DNA of 64,000 nt from Caulobacter sp. UNC279MFTsu5.1 (GCF_900114015.1 NZ_FORN01000032.1:1-64000); one strand, 5' to 3'; positions 1 through 10,171 are shown, counted from the stretch's first letter. The notes: generated by a model not told the origin, from the sequence alone. A program made the numbers and translations.

Positions 1-15
1 CAACTTCAGGGAAGG

Positions 16-92
<77 letters not shown>

Positions 93-143
93 ATCAGGCT
101 CCGCCGAAGCGAAGTGCGACCCGCCGTGCGGCGAGGGGCGTCT

Positions 144-170
144 GATATGTCGGGCCGATGTGCGTGTCAA
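144..170 (-). promoter_or_regulatory. Predicted housekeeping promoter of tRNA-Asp
   Basis: Reading the minus strand, TTGACAC (170-164) and GACATATC (151-144) are separated by 12 nt. This fits the Caulobacter vegetative sigma consensus TTGACGS-N10-14-GCTANAWC at most positions. The expected transcript start falls around 135-138, about 45 nt before the mature tRNA 5' end at 92. Promoter identity is inferred from motif and spacing only. Confidence 0.55.
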
Positions 171-235
171 CGGCCATGTCGCGGAAGCTGTGAGCGAATG
201 CCAGTTGCGACCGTTTCTCAATGTGTCGCAGGCGT

Positions 236-264
236 TTGAAGCGTCGGCGACACTGAGCTACAAC
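236..264 (+). promoter_or_regulatory. Predicted promoter of the nuo operon
   Basis: TTGAAGC (236-242) is followed after 14 nt by GCTACAAC (257-264), an exact match to the Caulobacter -10 consensus GCTANAWC, with an allowed -35 spacing. Transcription would start near 271, giving a leader of about 20 nt before the nuoA ATG at 291. No further strong promoter is evident until the end of the operon, although the 86-bp nuoI-nuoJ gap could hold a weak one. Confidence 0.6.
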
Positions 265-290
265 CCGCTCGATTCAAGCCAAGGGCTGTC

Positions 291-668
291 ATGAACGCCT
301 TCCTTCTCCAGTATCTGCCGATCGTGATCTTTCTAGGGATCGCGGCGGTCATCGGCATCGCCTTCATCCTCGCCGCCGCGGTGCTCGCCCCCAAGGCGCC
401 GGACCCGGAAAAGCTGTCCGCCTACGAATGCGGCTTCAATGCTTTCGACGACGCGCGCATGAAGTTCGACGTCCGGTTCTACCTGGTCTCGATCCTGTTC
501 ATCATCTTCGACCTGGAAGTGGCCTTCCTGTTCCCGTGGGCCGTCTCGCTGATGAAGCTGCCGCACGACGTGGCCGCCTTCGCCTTCTGGTCGATGATGG
601 TTTTCTTGGGCGTTCTGACCGTCGGCTTCATCTACGAATGGAAGAAGGGCGCCCTCGAATGGGAGTGA
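291..668 (+). CDS. nuoA: NADH-quinone oxidoreductase subunit A
   Basis: Membrane subunit of respiratory complex I (NADH to ubiquinone, proton pumping). The 125 residues form three membrane segments (about 8-32, 62-84 and 95-115). They carry the family signatures YECGF at 45-49 in the matrix-side loop and FDLE at 73-76 in helix 2, part of the quinone-channel/loop region at the hydrophilic-membrane arm junction. The length is normal for the family (115-145 aa). It is the first gene of a nuoA-N operon. The ATG is the only reasonable start, about 20 nt after the predicted transcription start. The 3' end overlaps nuoB by 10 bp. Confidence 0.97.
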   Translation: MNAFLLQYLPIVIFLGIAAVIGIAFILAAAVLAPKAPDPEKLSAYECGFNAFDDARMKFDVRFYLVSILFIIFDLEVAFLFPWAVSLMKLPHDVAAFAFWSMMVFLGVLTVGFIYEWKKGALEWE

Positions 669-1243
669 TCGTTCCCCCCGCTAGCTCGCCCCTGGTTCCC
701 GCGGGTTCGGCCGCGCGGTCGACGGTGCAGGGCTATGACCCCAAGCTGCACGACCCCTATTTCGACGGCCTGTCGGGCCAGCTGGCTGACAAGGGCTTCG
801 TCACGGCGGCCGCCGACGACCTGATCACCTGGGCCCGCACCGGCAGCCTGATGTGGATGACGTTCGGCCTGGCCTGCTGCGCCGTCGAGATGATGCACTC
901 GGCCATGCCGCGCTATGACCTGGAGCGCTACGGCTTCGCGCCGCGCGCCAGCCCGCGCCAGTCGGACGTGATGATCGTCGCGGGCACCCTGACCAACAAG
1001 ATGGCCCCGGCTCTGCGCAAGGTCTACGACCAGATGCCCGAGCCCCGCTACGTCATCTCGATGGGCAGCTGCGCCAACGGCGGCGGCTACTATTATTACA
1101 GCTACAGCGTCGTGCGCGGCTGCGACCGCGTGGTGCCGATCGACATCTATGTCCCCGGCTGCCCGCCCACCGCCGAGGCCCTGGTCTACGGCGTGCTGCA
1201 GCTGCAGAAGAAGATCCGTCGCACGGGGACGATCGAGCGATGA
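659..1243 (+). CDS. nuoB: NADH-quinone oxidoreductase subunit B
   Basis: PSST-type peripheral subunit that binds the terminal cluster N2 and delivers electrons to quinone. The 194-aa product shows the N2 ligand pattern: adjacent Cys73-Cys74, Cys138 (MGSCANGGG) and Cys168 (VPGCPPT). The ATG at 659 was chosen because it overlaps the nuoA stop and starts just before the conserved core; the open frame extends upstream only as an antisense-like continuation inside nuoA. The N-terminal extension of about 30 residues rich in Pro/Ala/Ser before the conserved domain is typical of alphaproteobacterial and mitochondrial homologues. nuoC overlaps its end by 4 bp (ATGA). Confidence 0.96.
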   Translation: MGVIVPPASSPLVPAGSAARSTVQGYDPKLHDPYFDGLSGQLADKGFVTAAADDLITWARTGSLMWMTFGLACCAVEMMHSAMPRYDLERYGFAPRASPRQSDVMIVAGTLTNKMAPALRKVYDQMPEPRYVISMGSCANGGGYYYYSYSVVRGCDRVVPIDIYVPGCPPTAEALVYGVLQLQKKIRRTGTIER

Positions 1244-1878
1244 CCGACGTTGTTTCCACCGAGGCGGCCCAAGAAACGGCCCTCTCGCCGCTCGAGGCGC
1301 TGGGTCAGGCGATCGTCGCCAATTCGGCCGGCGCGATCACGGCCTATCACGTGGCGTTCGGCGAGCTGAACCTGTTGGGTCCGGCCAACCGCGTGGTCCA
1401 GGCGCTGACCTATCTGCGCGACCATCCCGACTACCGGTTCCACCAGCTGGTGGACCTGACGGGCGTGGACTATCCGGAGCGCGAGCGCCGGTTCGACGTG
1501 GTCTATCACCTGCTATCGCTGGTGAAGAACCATCGCGTCCGCCTCAAGGTGCAGACCGACGAGGACACCGCCGTCCCCAGCGCCACGCCGGTGTTCCCGG
1601 TCGCCGACTGGTTCGAGCGCGAAGCCTTCGACATGTACGGGATCTTCTTCGACGGTCACCCCGATCTGCGCCGGATCCTGACCGACTACGGCTTCCACGG
1701 CCACCCGCTGCGGAAGGACTTCCCGATGACGGGCTATGTCGAGGTCCGCTACGACGACGAGCTCAAGCGCGTGGTCTACGAGCCCGTGAAGATCACCGAG
1801 TTCCGGGCGTTCGACTTCATGTCTCCGTGGGAGGGCGCCAAGTACGCCCTGCCGGGCGACGAGAAGGCTGGGAAGTAA
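1240..1878 (+). CDS. nuoC: NADH-quinone oxidoreductase subunit C
   Basis: 30-kDa-type peripheral subunit of complex I, a scaffold in the connecting module. It has 212 aa and is separate from NuoD (in E. coli the two are fused). The family signature is present: [18 protein letters not shown] followed by [19 protein letters not shown]. Translational coupling with nuoB is suggested by the ATGA overlap. The stop lies 3 bp before the nuoD ATG. No metal ligands are expected or seen. Confidence 0.96.
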   Translation: MTDVVSTEAAQETALSPLEALGQAIVANSAGAITAYHVAFGELNLLGPANRVVQALTYLRDHPDYRFHQLVDLTGVDYPERERRFDVVYHLLSLVKNHRVRLKVQTDEDTAVPSATPVFPVADWFEREAFDMYGIFFDGHPDLRRILTDYGFHGHPLRKDFPMTGYVEVRYDDELKRVVYEPVKITEFRAFDFMSPWEGAKYALPGDEKAGK

Positions 1879-1881
1879 GTC

Positions 1882-3132
1882 ATGACTGGTTCCAATTCCC
1901 CCGCCGCCGCGACCGACTTCTTCCACGACGCGCCGTCGCTGCCGATCGTGCCGGAAACCCCGGTGCGCAAGTTCAACATCAACTTCGGCCCGCAGCACCC
2001 GGCCGCGCACGGCGTGCTGCGCCTGGTGCTGGAGCTGGACGGTGAGATCGTCGAACGCGTCGATCCGCACATCGGCCTGCTGCACCGCGGCACCGAGAAG
2101 CTGATGGAGGCGCGCACCTACCTCCAGAATATCCCCTATTTCGACCGCCTCGACTACGTGGCGCCGATGAACCAGGAACATGCGTTCTGCCTGGCCATCG
2201 AGAAGCTGCTGGGCGTGGACGTGCCGCTGCGCGGCAGCCTGATCCGCGTGCTGTTCTGCGAGATCGGCCGGGTGCTGAACCATCTGCTGAACGTGACGAC
2301 CCAGGCCATGGACGTCGGCGCCCTGACACCGCCGCTCTGGGGCTTCGAGGAGCGTGAGAAGCTGATGGTGTTCTACGAGCGCGCCTGCGGCGCTCGCCTG
2401 CACGCCAACTACTTCCGTCCGGGCGGCGTCCACCAGGACCTGACCCCGGCCCTGATCGACGACATCGAAAAGTGGGCCAAGGCCTTCCCGAAGATCTGCG
2501 ACGACATCGAGGGCCTGATCACCGACAACCGCATCTTCAAGCAGCGCAACGTCGACATCGGCGTGGTCAGCAAGGAAGACGCGCTGGCCTGGGGCTTCTC
2601 CGGCGTGATGGTGCGCGGCTCGGGCATCGCCTGGGACCTGCGCCGTAACCAACCCTACGAGTGCTACAACGACTTCGAATTCGACATCCCGCTGGGCAAG
2701 AACGGCGACTGCTACGATCGCTACCTGTGCCGCATGCAGGAGATGCGCGAGTCGACCAAGATCATCCTGCAAGCCATCGAAAAGCTGCGGGTCACGCCGG
2801 GGCCGGTGATGACCGAGGATAACAAGGTCAGCCCGCCGCGCCGCGCCGAGATGAAGCGGTCGATGGAAGCCCTGATCCACCACTTCAAGCTCTACACCGA
2901 AGGTTTCCGCACGCCGGAGGGCGAGGTCTACGCCGCGGTCGAAGCCCCCAAGGGCGAGTTCGGCGTCTACGTGGTGTCGAACGGCACCAACAAGCCGTAC
3001 CGCTGCAAGATCAAGGCGCCGGGCTTCTCGCACCTGGCGGCCATGGACTGGATGAACCGGGGCCACCAGTTGGCCGATGTCTCGGCCATCCTGGGCTCGC
3101 TCGACATCGTGTTCGGCGAGGTCGACCGGTGA
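1882..3132 (+). CDS. nuoD: NADH-quinone oxidoreductase subunit D
   Basis: 49-kDa-type subunit that forms the quinone-binding cavity together with NuoB; evolutionarily derived from the NiFe-hydrogenase large subunit. The 416-aa protein carries the N-terminal [15 protein letters not shown] loop (the conserved His lies on the quinone headgroup side) and [11 protein letters not shown], with the conserved C-terminal region ending IVFGEVDR. The length is standard. It begins 3 bp after nuoC and its last codons overlap the GTG start of the next small gene by 4 bp, so the insert that follows is translationally coupled to a core subunit. Confidence 0.97.
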   Translation: MTGSNSPAAATDFFHDAPSLPIVPETPVRKFNINFGPQHPAAHGVLRLVLELDGEIVERVDPHIGLLHRGTEKLMEARTYLQNIPYFDRLDYVAPMNQEHAFCLAIEKLLGVDVPLRGSLIRVLFCEIGRVLNHLLNVTTQAMDVGALTPPLWGFEEREKLMVFYERACGARLHANYFRPGGVHQDLTPALIDDIEKWAKAFPKICDDIEGLITDNRIFKQRNVDIGVVSKEDALAWGFSGVMVRGSGIAWDLRRNQPYECYNDFEFDIPLGKNGDCYDRYLCRMQEMRESTKIILQAIEKLRVTPGPVMTEDNKVSPPRRAEMKRSMEALIHHFKLYTEGFRTPEGEVYAAVEAPKGEFGVYVVSNGTNKPYRCKIKAPGFSHLAAMDWMNRGHQLADVSAILGSLDIVFGEVDR

Positions 3133-3461
3133 GCCTCGAATCCATCGCTCAGGCCCAGCTGGACGCCTACAACGCCCAGGACCTGGACGCCCACTGCGCC
3201 CATTTCACCGACGACGTCGTGGTCGCCGGCCTGAACGGCGAGGTGGCGCGCACGGGCATCGAGGCCTATCGCGCCTGGTACGCGGCCGCGTTCGCGCAGT
3301 TTCCGAACAACAAGGCCAAGCTTCTCAACCGCATCGTGGTGGGCGCCAACGTGATCGATCACGAGCACGTCGACCGCGGCAACGGCGACGCCCCTTTCCA
3401 GGTCGCCGCCATCTACACCTTCAGGGGCGACAAGATCGCCCGCGTGGATTTCGCACGATGA
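3129..3461 (+). CDS. NTF2/SnoaL-like small protein embedded in nuo operon
   Basis: A 110-aa protein with the look of the NTF2-like/SnoaL (nuclear transport factor 2, steroid delta-isomerase) superfamily. It has an N-terminal helix [23 protein letters not shown], then [20 protein letters not shown], and a C-terminal strand set [16 protein letters not shown]. The family covers many small-molecule binding or isomerase activities, so the substrate cannot be assigned. It starts with GTG overlapping the nuoD stop by 4 bp and ends overlapping nuoE by 4 bp, so it is co-expressed with complex I. It is not one of the 14 canonical Nuo subunits; a role in assembly or maturation is possible but only inferred from position. 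Confidence 0.8.
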   Translation: MSLESIAQAQLDAYNAQDLDAHCAHFTDDVVVAGLNGEVARTGIEAYRAWYAAAFAQFPNNKAKLLNRIVVGANVIDHEHVDRGNGDAPFQVAAIYTFRGDKIARVDFAR

Positions 3462-4144
3462 GTGTTCGTCGCCTCGCCAAGGAACAGCCGGCCAGTTTCG
3501 CCTTCTCGAAGGATAGCCAGGCCAAGGCCGACTGGTGGAAAGCCAAATACCCCGCCGACCGCAAGCAGTCGGCGGTGATCCCGATGCTGTGGCTGGCCCA
3601 GAAGCAGGAAGGCTGGGTCTCCGAACCCGCCATCCAGGAGATCGCCAGGCAACTGCAGATGCCGGTCATCCGCGTGCTGGAGGTCGCCACCTTCTACGTG
3701 ATGTTCCAGCTGCAGCCGGTCGGCAAGGTCGCCTTCGTCCAGCTCTGCGGCACCACGCCGTGCCAGCTGCGCGGCGCGCTGGACCTGAAGGCCGTGCTGA
3801 AGGCCAAGATCGGCGAGGCCCACGAGGTCTCGGCCGACGGCAAGTTCAGCTGGGAAGAGGTCGAGTGCCTGGGCGCCTGCTGCAACGCGCCGATGGCCGC
3901 CATCAACGACTATTACTACGAGGACCTGACGCCGGAGAGTCTGGCCCAGATCCTCGACGACTTCGCCGCCGGCAAGTCGCCCAAGCCGGGCAGCTATGAA
4001 GGCCGCGGCGCGTCGGAACCGAAGGGCAAGATCCAGACCCTGACCGATCCGAAGCTGTACGACGGCTCGGCGGCCAAGAAGATCAAGATCCCGAACCTGC
4101 CCGAAAAGCCGAAAAAGGCCCCGAAGACGGAGCCGGCGGCCTGA
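3458..4144 (+). CDS. nuoE: NADH-quinone oxidoreductase subunit E
   Basis: 24-kDa-type subunit of the NADH dehydrogenase module, carrying [2Fe-2S] cluster N1a. The 228-aa product has the ligand set Cys97-x4-Cys102 (LCGTTPC) and Cys137-x3-Cys141 (ECLGACC). The start at 3458 overlaps the preceding gene by 4 bp. It is longer than the E. coli protein (166 aa) because of a C-terminal tail of about 60 residues rich in Lys and Pro after the thioredoxin-like domain; such tails are common in alphaproteobacterial NuoE. It precedes two small membrane-protein genes that separate it from its partner nuoF. Confidence 0.96.
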   Translation: MSVRRLAKEQPASFAFSKDSQAKADWWKAKYPADRKQSAVIPMLWLAQKQEGWVSEPAIQEIARQLQMPVIRVLEVATFYVMFQLQPVGKVAFVQLCGTTPCQLRGALDLKAVLKAKIGEAHEVSADGKFSWEEVECLGACCNAPMAAINDYYYEDLTPESLAQILDDFAAGKSPKPGSYEGRGASEPKGKIQTLTDPKLYDGSAAKKIKIPNLPEKPKKAPKTEPAA

Positions 4145-4374
4145 TGAACCACGCCGACGCCATCCAGAAGAAGCGCCTGACCACGATGTTCGCCATCGAC
4201 GTGGTCTGCTTCGTGCTGGCCGGCGCGGCGGTCATCGGTTACGTCGCGGCCGGGATCGGCTGGCTGGCGCCGGTGTTCATCGGCGCGATCGCCGTCGGGC
4301 TGGGCGCGCAGATCTGGTTCATCCTGGGCTGGATGAAGGCCGCCAAGCGGGACGAGGAGGGCAGGGCGTCGTGA
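4144..4374 (+). CDS. Small two-helix membrane protein between nuoE and nuoF
   Basis: A 76-aa hypothetical protein. After a charged N-terminus (MNHADAIQKKR) there are two predicted membrane helices, about residues 14-36 and 41-63, and a charged tail KAAKRDEEGRAS. The ATG overlaps the nuoE stop by one base and the end overlaps the next GTG start by 4 bp, a tight operon arrangement. I do not recognise a named family. Its charge pattern suggests both ends in the cytoplasm. Co-transcription with complex I suggests, but does not show, an assembly or stability role. Confidence 0.75.
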   Translation: MNHADAIQKKRLTTMFAIDVVCFVLAGAAVIGYVAAGIGWLAPVFIGAIAVGLGAQIWFILGWMKAAKRDEEGRAS

Positions 4375-4637
4375 CCGACGATCCGCAACTCATCGCCAAG
4401 CGGGTGGCCTATGTGAAGACCATCCGGGGTCTTTACCGCAACGAGCGCATCGCCGGCCTGGTCGGCTCGCTGATCGGGGCCCTGCTCCTGATCTGGGGGC
4501 GGATGGGCCAGGGGGCGCCCGCCTGGGCTGTTCCCGTCGCTTTCCTGGTGATAGGCGCCGCCTGGGCGCTTTTCGCCTATGTCATCATTCGTCGGACGCG
4601 CTATGTGCGCGCCCATCCATTCGATCCGCAAAGCTGA
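4371..4637 (+). CDS. Second small membrane protein between nuoE and nuoF
   Basis: An 88-aa hypothetical protein starting with GTG in a 4-bp overlap with the previous gene. A basic N-terminal segment (about 1-28) precedes two membrane helices (about 28-45 and 51-72), followed by a basic tail RRTRYVRAHPFDPQS. It stops 3 bp before nuoF. Together with the preceding gene it forms a pair of two-helix proteins inserted between the NADH-module subunits E and F. No family was recognised. Confidence 0.72.
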   Translation: MTDDPQLIAKRVAYVKTIRGLYRNERIAGLVGSLIGALLLIWGRMGQGAPAWAVPVAFLVIGAAWALFAYVIIRRTRYVRAHPFDPQS

Positions 4638-4640
4638 GTC

Positions 4641-5960
4641 ATGGTCGGTATCCTCGAAGACAAGGACCGCATCTTCACGAACCTCTACGGTCTCCAAGAT
4701 TGGGGCCTCGAGGGCGCGAAGAAGCGCGGCTGCTGGAATGGCACCAAGGACATCCTGGACGCCGGGCGCGACTGGATCATCGACAACATGAAGAACTCCG
4801 GCCTGCGCGGTCGGGGCGGGGCGGGCTTTGGCACCGGCCTGAAGTGGTCGTTCATGCCCAAGGAAGTGAAGGACGGCCGTCCGCACTACCTGGTGGTCAA
4901 CGCCGACGAGTCCGAGCCGGGCACCTGCAAGGATCGGGAGATCATGCGGCATGACCCGCACCTCCTGATCGAAGGCTGCCTGATCGCCTCGCGCGCCATG
5001 CTGGCCCACGCCTGCTACATCTACATCCGCGGCGAATACGTCCGTGAGCGCGAGGTGCTGGAAGCCGCCATCAAGCAGGCCTACGAGGCCAAGCTGATCG
5101 GCAAGAACAACGTTCACGGCTGGGACTTCGACCTCTACGTCCACCACGGCGCCGGCGCCTATATCTGCGGCGAAGAGACGGCCCTGCTGGAAAGCCTGGA
5201 AGGCAAGAAGGGCCAGCCGCGCCTGAAGCCGCCGTTCCCGGCCGGCGCGGGCCTCTACGGCATGCCGACCACGGTCAACAACGTCGAGAGCATCGCCGTC
5301 GCCGGCACGATCCTGCGGCGCGGCGCGGCCTGGTTCGCGGGCTTCGGCCGTCCCAACAACGCCGGCACCAAACTGTTCTGCGTCTCGGGCCACGTGAACC
5401 TGCCCTGCAACGTCGAAGAAGCCATGAGCATCCCCTTCCGTCAGCTGATGGAAGACCATTGCGGCGGGATCCGCGGCGGCTGGGGCAATCTGAAGGCCGT
5501 GATCCCGGGCGGCTCGTCCGTGCCGATGATCCCGGCCGAGCAGTGCGAAGACCTGCCGATGGACTTCGACGCCCTGCGCAACCTGCGCTCGGGCCTGGGC
5601 ACGGCCGCCGTGATCGTCATGGACAAGTCCACCGATCTGGTCCGCGCCATCGCCCGCCTGAGCTACTTCTACAAGCACGAAAGCTGCGGCCAGTGCACGC
5701 CGTGCCGCGAAGGCACCGGCTGGATGTGGCGGGTCATGGAGCGCATGGCGACCGGCGAGGCCGATCCGAAGGAGATCGACACCCTGCTGGACGTCACGAC
5801 CCAGGTCGAGGGTCACACCATCTGCGCCCTGGGCGACGCGGCCGCCTGGCCGATCCAGGGCCTGTTCCGTCACTTCCGCCACGAAGTGGAGGAGCGGATC
5901 GCATCCTATCGTAGCGGTCGCCTGCACGTGCAGGGCGCCAAGCTGATCGCGGCGGAGTAA
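4641..5960 (+). CDS. nuoF: NADH-quinone oxidoreductase subunit F
   Basis: 51-kDa-type catalytic subunit that oxidises NADH with FMN and carries cluster N3. In the 439-aa protein the glycine-rich [10 protein letters not shown] (57-66) forms the nucleotide site. Cys349, Cys352 and Cys355 (SCGQCTPCR) plus Cys395 (HTICALGD) are the 4Fe-4S ligands. The length matches the family (about 430-445). It sits 6 bp before nuoG. The start ATG follows the upstream stop by 3 bp, with no competing start. Confidence 0.97.
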   Translation: MVGILEDKDRIFTNLYGLQDWGLEGAKKRGCWNGTKDILDAGRDWIIDNMKNSGLRGRGGAGFGTGLKWSFMPKEVKDGRPHYLVVNADESEPGTCKDREIMRHDPHLLIEGCLIASRAMLAHACYIYIRGEYVREREVLEAAIKQAYEAKLIGKNNVHGWDFDLYVHHGAGAYICGEETALLESLEGKKGQPRLKPPFPAGAGLYGMPTTVNNVESIAVAGTILRRGAAWFAGFGRPNNAGTKLFCVSGHVNLPCNVEEAMSIPFRQLMEDHCGGIRGGWGNLKAVIPGGSSVPMIPAEQCEDLPMDFDALRNLRSGLGTAAVIVMDKSTDLVRAIARLSYFYKHESCGQCTPCREGTGWMWRVMERMATGEADPKEIDTLLDVTTQVEGHTICALGDAAAWPIQGLFRHFRHEVEERIASYRSGRLHVQGAKLIAAE

Positions 5961-5966
5961 ACGATT

Positions 5967-8027
5967 ATGGCAATCGCCAAGGTCAATGGCGTCGAGGTCG
6001 AGTTCGAGCCCGGCATGACGGTTCTGCAGGTCGCGGAACTGGCCGGGGAAGAGATCCCGCGCTTCTGCTATCACGAACGCCTGAGCATCGCCGGCAACTG
6101 CCGCATGTGCCTGGTCGAGGTGAAGCCCGGTCCGCCCAAGCCGCAGGCGTCGTGCGCCCTGCCGGCCGCCGAGGGTCAGGAGATCTTCACCAAGACCCCG
6201 ATGGTCAAGAAGGCTCGCGAAGGGGTGATGGAGTTCCTGCTCATCAACCACCCGCTGGACTGCCCGATCTGCGACCAGGGCGGCGAGTGCGACCTGCAGG
6301 ACCAGGCCATGGGCTATGGCCGCGACGACAGCCGCTACGAGGAAAACAAGCGCGCGGTCGAAGAAAAGGCCATGGGCCCGCTCATCAAGACCGTGATGAC
6401 CCGCTGCATCCAGTGCACGCGCTGCGTCCGCTTCATCACCGAAGTCGCCGGCTCGCCGGAGATCGGCCTGATCTCGCGCGGCGAAGACGTTGAAATCACG
6501 ACCTATCTGGGCGCGGCGGTGACGTCGGAGCTCAGCGCCAACGTCATCGACCTGTGCCCGGTCGGCGCCCTGACCTCCAAGCCCTACGCCTTCGAGGCTC
6601 GTCCGTGGGAGCTGAAGAAGACCGAGAGCGTCGATGTCATGGACGCCCTGGGCTCGGCCATCCGGGTCGACGCCCGCGGCGCCGCCGTCCTGCGCGTGCT
6701 GCCGCGCGTCAACGAGGACGTCAACGAGGAGTGGATCAGCGACAAGACGCGCTACGCCGTGGACGGCCTGCAGCGCCAGCGTCTGGATCGCCCGTATGTC
6801 CGCGTTGGCGGCAAGCTGCAGCCGGCCTCGTGGGCCCAGGCCTTCGCCGCCGTCGCCGCCAAGATCAAGGCCGCCAAGCCCGAGCGCGTCGGCGTGATCG
6901 CTGGCGACCTGCAGGACGCCGAAAGCCTGAAGGCGACCAAGGACCTGTTCACCGCCCTGGGCGTGAAGAACCTCGACGCCCGCCAGGACGGTTCTGCCCT
7001 GGGCGCGGGTCCGCGCGAAAGCTGGCTGTTCAACTCGACGATCGCCGGCATCGAGAACGCCGACGTGGTGCTGTTCGTCGGCGCCAATCCGCGCCTCGAG
7101 GCCCCGGTCCTGAACGCCCGCTTCCGCAAGCAGTGGATCGCCGGCAAGACCCGCTTCGGCGTGATCGGCGAGCAGGCCGACCTGACCTTCGACTACGACT
7201 ATCTCGGCGCCGGGACCAAGACCCTGTCGGGCCTGGCCAAGAGCAAGAGCGACTTCGTCGCCGCCCTCAAGAACGCCGAACGGCCGGCGATCATCATCGG
7301 CCAGGGCGCGCTGTCGCGGGCCGACGGCGCCGCCGTGCTGAAGGCCGCCGCTGCGGCGGCCAAGACCTTCAAGGTCGTGCGCGACGGCTGGAACGGCTGG
7401 AACGTGCTGCACACCGCCGCCGCCCGCGTGGCCGGTCTGGACCTGGGCTTCGTTCCGGGCGAGGGCGGCCTGTCGGCGGCCGAGATGCTGAAGCCGGGCG
7501 CGCTGGACGTGCTGTTCCTGCTGGGCGCCGACGAGTGCGAGACCGCCGCCTCGGACGCCTTCAAGGTCTATCTCGGCACCCACGGCGACGCCGGCGCCCA
7601 CAAGGCCGACGTCATCCTGCCCGGCGCGGCCTACACCGAGAAGAATGGCCTCTATGTGAACACCGAAGGCCGCGTCCAGATGGGCGAGCGGGCGGTGTTC
7701 CCCAAGGGCGAGGCCAAGGAAGACTGGTCGATCCTGCGGGCCCTGTCCGAACACCTGGGCGCCAAGTTGCCCTACGACAGCCTGGACCAGCTGCGCGCCA
7801 AGCTGTTCGCCGAGCACCCGACCTTCGGCCAGATCGACTACGCCCCGGGCTCGGTGGCCGCGTCGTTCGACCTGTCGGGCCTGGGCGGCGCCGGCGAGCT
7901 GTCGGACGCCCCGTTCGAAAGCCCGATCAAGGCCTTCCACCTGACCAACCCCATCGCGCGCGCCAGCGTGACCATGGCCGAATGCGCGGCCATGGCTTCC
8001 GGCGCCGCCAAGATCGCGGCGGAGTAG
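5967..8027 (+). CDS. nuoG: NADH-quinone oxidoreductase subunit G
   Basis: 75-kDa-type iron-sulfur subunit that relays electrons from the flavin module. The 686-aa protein starts with a ferredoxin-like [2Fe-2S] domain (Cys34, Cys45, Cys48, Cys63). His95, Cys99, Cys102 and Cys108 follow for cluster N5, then Cys147, Cys150, Cys153 and Cys197 for N4. The rest (about 215-686) is the molybdopterin-oxidoreductase-like fold without cofactor. The extra cluster N7 motif of E. coli/Thermus between N4 and the large domain is not evident, matching the mitochondrial type. It is followed after 4 bp by nuoH. Confidence 0.97.
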   Translation: MAIAKVNGVEVEFEPGMTVLQVAELAGEEIPRFCYHERLSIAGNCRMCLVEVKPGPPKPQASCALPAAEGQEIFTKTPMVKKAREGVMEFLLINHPLDCPICDQGGECDLQDQAMGYGRDDSRYEENKRAVEEKAMGPLIKTVMTRCIQCTRCVRFITEVAGSPEIGLISRGEDVEITTYLGAAVTSELSANVIDLCPVGALTSKPYAFEARPWELKKTESVDVMDALGSAIRVDARGAAVLRVLPRVNEDVNEEWISDKTRYAVDGLQRQRLDRPYVRVGGKLQPASWAQAFAAVAAKIKAAKPERVGVIAGDLQDAESLKATKDLFTALGVKNLDARQDGSALGAGPRESWLFNSTIAGIENADVVLFVGANPRLEAPVLNARFRKQWIAGKTRFGVIGEQADLTFDYDYLGAGTKTLSGLAKSKSDFVAALKNAERPAIIIGQGALSRADGAAVLKAAAAAAKTFKVVRDGWNGWNVLHTAAARVAGLDLGFVPGEGGLSAAEMLKPGALDVLFLLGADECETAASDAFKVYLGTHGDAGAHKADVILPGAAYTEKNGLYVNTEGRVQMGERAVFPKGEAKEDWSILRALSEHLGAKLPYDSLDQLRAKLFAEHPTFGQIDYAPGSVAASFDLSGLGGAGELSDAPFESPIKAFHLTNPIARASVTMAECAAMASGAAKIAAE

Positions 8028-8031
8028 GCCG

Positions 8032-9105
8032 GTGAGCGAATTCTTCTCCAACCCCGCCGTGACCTGGACCCTCCTGACCACCGGCGGGATCCTGCTGGTC
8101 GTGATCTGGGTCCTGCTGAGCCTGGCCTTCCTGCTGCTGGCCGACCGCAAGATCTGGGCCGGCGTGCAGATGCGCAAAGGGCCCAACGTGGTGGGGCCGT
8201 TCGGCCTGCTGCAGTCCTTCGCCGACTTCTTCAAATTCGTGCTGAAGGAGATCATCATCCCGGCCGGCGCCGACAAGGTGATCTTCCTTCTGGCCCCGCT
8301 GCTGAGCCTGGTCCTGGCCTTCGTCGGCTGGGCCGTGGTGCCGTTCGCGCCCGGCTGGGTGGTCTCCAACCTGAACGTCGGCATCCTGTACCTGCTGGCG
8401 ATGAGCTCGCTGGGCGTCTACGGCATCATCATGGGCGGCTGGGCTTCGAACTCGAAGTACCCGTTCCTGGGCGCGCTGCGCTCGGCGGCGCAGATGGTGT
8501 CGTACGAGGTGTCGATCGGCCTGATCATCATCACGGTGATCCTGCTGGCCGGCACCATGAACCTGACTTCGATCGTGTCGCAGCAGGGCGGCTGGATCTG
8601 GAACTGGAACGTGTTCGGCGGCCACGGCCTGAAGAACCTGATCCTGATGCCGGTGATGGTCATCGCCATGGGCATGTTCTTCATCTCGGCCCTGGCCGAG
8701 ACCAACCGCCCGCCGTTCGACCTGCCGGAAGCCGAATCCGAACTCGTGGCCGGCTACCAGGTCGAATACAGCTCGACCCCGTACCTGCTGTTCATGGTCG
8801 CCGAATATTCCAACATCGTGCTGATGTGCGCGATGATCAGCGTGCTGTTCTTCGGCGGCTGGAACCCCGGCTTCCCGACGGACTTCCTGGCGAGCTGGCC
8901 ACTGTTCCTGGCCAACCTGTTCCTGGCCCTGGTGTTCTTCGCCAAGATCGTCTTCTGGTTCTTCATGATCGCCATGGCCAAGGCCATCGTGCCCCGCTAC
9001 CGCTACGACCAGTTGATGCGCCTGGGCTGGAAGGTCTTCCTGCCGATGTCGCTGGTGCTGGTGATGCTGGTCTCGGCCTGGCGCGTCTTCGGACTGCAGG
9101 CGTGA
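8032..9105 (+). CDS. nuoH: NADH-quinone oxidoreductase subunit H
   Basis: ND1-type membrane subunit at the junction with the peripheral arm, forming the quinone tunnel entrance. It has 357 aa with about eight membrane helices. Family signatures are [21 protein letters not shown] in the first cytoplasmic loop and [20 protein letters not shown] in the acidic loop near residue 222. The start is GTG, 4 bp after nuoG. It ends in a GTGA overlap with a small lipoprotein gene, so the downstream insert is translationally coupled. Confidence 0.97.
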   Translation: MSEFFSNPAVTWTLLTTGGILLVVIWVLLSLAFLLLADRKIWAGVQMRKGPNVVGPFGLLQSFADFFKFVLKEIIIPAGADKVIFLLAPLLSLVLAFVGWAVVPFAPGWVVSNLNVGILYLLAMSSLGVYGIIMGGWASNSKYPFLGALRSAAQMVSYEVSIGLIIITVILLAGTMNLTSIVSQQGGWIWNWNVFGGHGLKNLILMPVMVIAMGMFFISALAETNRPPFDLPEAESELVAGYQVEYSSTPYLLFMVAEYSNIVLMCAMISVLFFGGWNPGFPTDFLASWPLFLANLFLALVFFAKIVFWFFMIAMAKAIVPRYRYDQLMRLGWKVFLPMSLVLVMLVSAWRVFGLQA

Positions 9106-9350
9106 TCGGCGGGACGACATACCTGGCCCTGGCCGGCCTCGGACTGGCCCTGGCCGGTTGCGCGACCGACGGCGTCGCTCCGGCCAAGTCGTCCTATTCG
9201 CTGGGGCGCGGCACGGCCAGCTACGACCAGCTGCGTCGCGACAGCGAGAAATGCGCCGCCGACGGCGGCAAGATCGAGGCCAAGCAGGACGGGGGCGACC
9301 CCACCCAGCTTGGGAACTACAGCTGCGTCATTCCGAAGGGTGGAAAATGA
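9102..9350 (+). CDS. Small predicted lipoprotein embedded in nuo operon (1)
   Basis: An 82-aa product with a short signal peptide and lipobox LALAGC, lipidated Cys at position 20, so it is probably anchored in the periplasmic leaflet. The mature part contains two further cysteines (in KCAADGG and YSCVIPK) that could form a disulfide, and a Tyr/Arg/Asp-rich segment. The GTG start overlaps the nuoH stop by 4 bp and the end overlaps the next lipoprotein gene by 4 bp. No named family was recognised. Its position, between core complex I genes, is the main clue to a role. Confidence 0.75.
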   Translation: MIGGTTYLALAGLGLALAGCATDGVAPAKSSYSLGRGTASYDQLRRDSEKCAADGGKIEAKQDGGDPTQLGNYSCVIPKGGK

Positions 9351-9583
9351 CGCGGAAGGCGCTCTGGACCGGATTGATCGCGACGATCGCCCTGTCCGGC
9401 TGCGCCGCCTGGGAACACCCGCGCGGCCTCCCGCCGCCGCGGACCGGTTCCCTGGACGAACAGGTCGAGGCGCGCCGGCAGGCCGAGGCCAAGACCAAGG
9501 AATGCGTGATCCGGCAGTCCATCCGCCGGGAACAGATCGAAGCGGGCAGGGACGTGCGTCCCTTCCCAAAAGAGAAGTGTTAG
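9347..9583 (+). CDS. Small predicted lipoprotein embedded in nuo operon (2)
   Basis: A 78-aa protein starting at an ATGA overlap with the first lipoprotein gene. Signal peptide with lipobox IALSGC, Cys19 as the lipid attachment site. The mature region is charged and Arg/Glu rich, with a probable helix [18 protein letters not shown] and two more cysteines, the last residue being Cys. Like its neighbour it pairs internal cysteines with a membrane anchor. The function is unknown. It is followed after 10 bp (with a GGAGAG ribosome-binding site) by nuoI. Confidence 0.75.
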   Translation: MTRKALWTGLIATIALSGCAAWEHPRGLPPPRTGSLDEQVEARRQAEAKTKECVIRQSIRREQIEAGRDVRPFPKEKC

Positions 9584-9593
9584 GAGAGCTCTG

Positions 9594-10085
9594 GTGTTCC
9601 AGCGCATCACACAGGCGGTCAAGGGCGTGGCCCTGCTCGACTTCGCGGGCGCCTTCGGCCTGGGCATGAAGTACATGCTCGCGCCCAAGAAGACCGTGAT
9701 CTATCCGAACGAGCGCGGCCCGCAGTCGCCCCGTTTCCGCGGCGAGCACGCCCTGCGCCGCTATCCGTCGGGCGAAGAGCGCTGCATCGCCTGCAAGCTG
9801 TGCGAAGCCATCTGCCCGGCCCAGGCCATCACCATCGAGGCCGAACCGCGCGACGACGGCAGCCGCCGCACGACCCGCTACGACATCGACATGGTCAAGT
9901 GCATCTACTGCGGCCTGTGCCAGGAGGCCTGCCCGGTGGACGCCATCGTCGAGGGGCCGAACATCGAGTTCGCCGTCGAGACGCGCGAAGAGCTCTACTA
10001 CGACAAGGAAAAGCTGCTCGACAACGGCGACCGTTGGGAGCGGCTGATCGCGAAGAATCTGGAGTTGGACGCGCCCTACCGCTAA
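9594..10085 (+). CDS. nuoI: NADH-quinone oxidoreductase subunit I
   Basis: TYKY-type 8Fe ferredoxin subunit carrying clusters N6a and N6b, which pass electrons to NuoB. In 163 aa the two CxxCxxCxxxCP motifs are complete: Cys64/67/70/74 and Cys103/106/109/113. The start is GTG, preceded by TTAGGAGAGC. An amphipathic N-terminal helix (about 1-30) is usual for membrane contact. It is followed by an 86-bp gap before nuoJ, the largest gap within the operon. Confidence 0.97.
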   Translation: MFQRITQAVKGVALLDFAGAFGLGMKYMLAPKKTVIYPNERGPQSPRFRGEHALRRYPSGEERCIACKLCEAICPAQAITIEAEPRDDGSRRTTRYDIDMVKCIYCGLCQEACPVDAIVEGPNIEFAVETREELYYDKEKLLDNGDRWERLIAKNLELDAPYR

Positions 10086-10171
10086 AGGACGGGGCGCGAT
10101 TCCGAGGGGTAGGCGACCGGTCCTCCGACCTGTCGTTGTTTTATGGTTTTCTTCAGGGAGCACCTGGGCCA

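Noticed and set aside
4239..8384. A 1381-codon open frame on the minus strand across nuoF-nuoG
   Set aside because: It is antisense to nuoE-H genes with full motif support. Long open antisense frames are expected in DNA this GC-rich, and the protein has low-complexity Gly/Ala/Arg/His content with no family motif.
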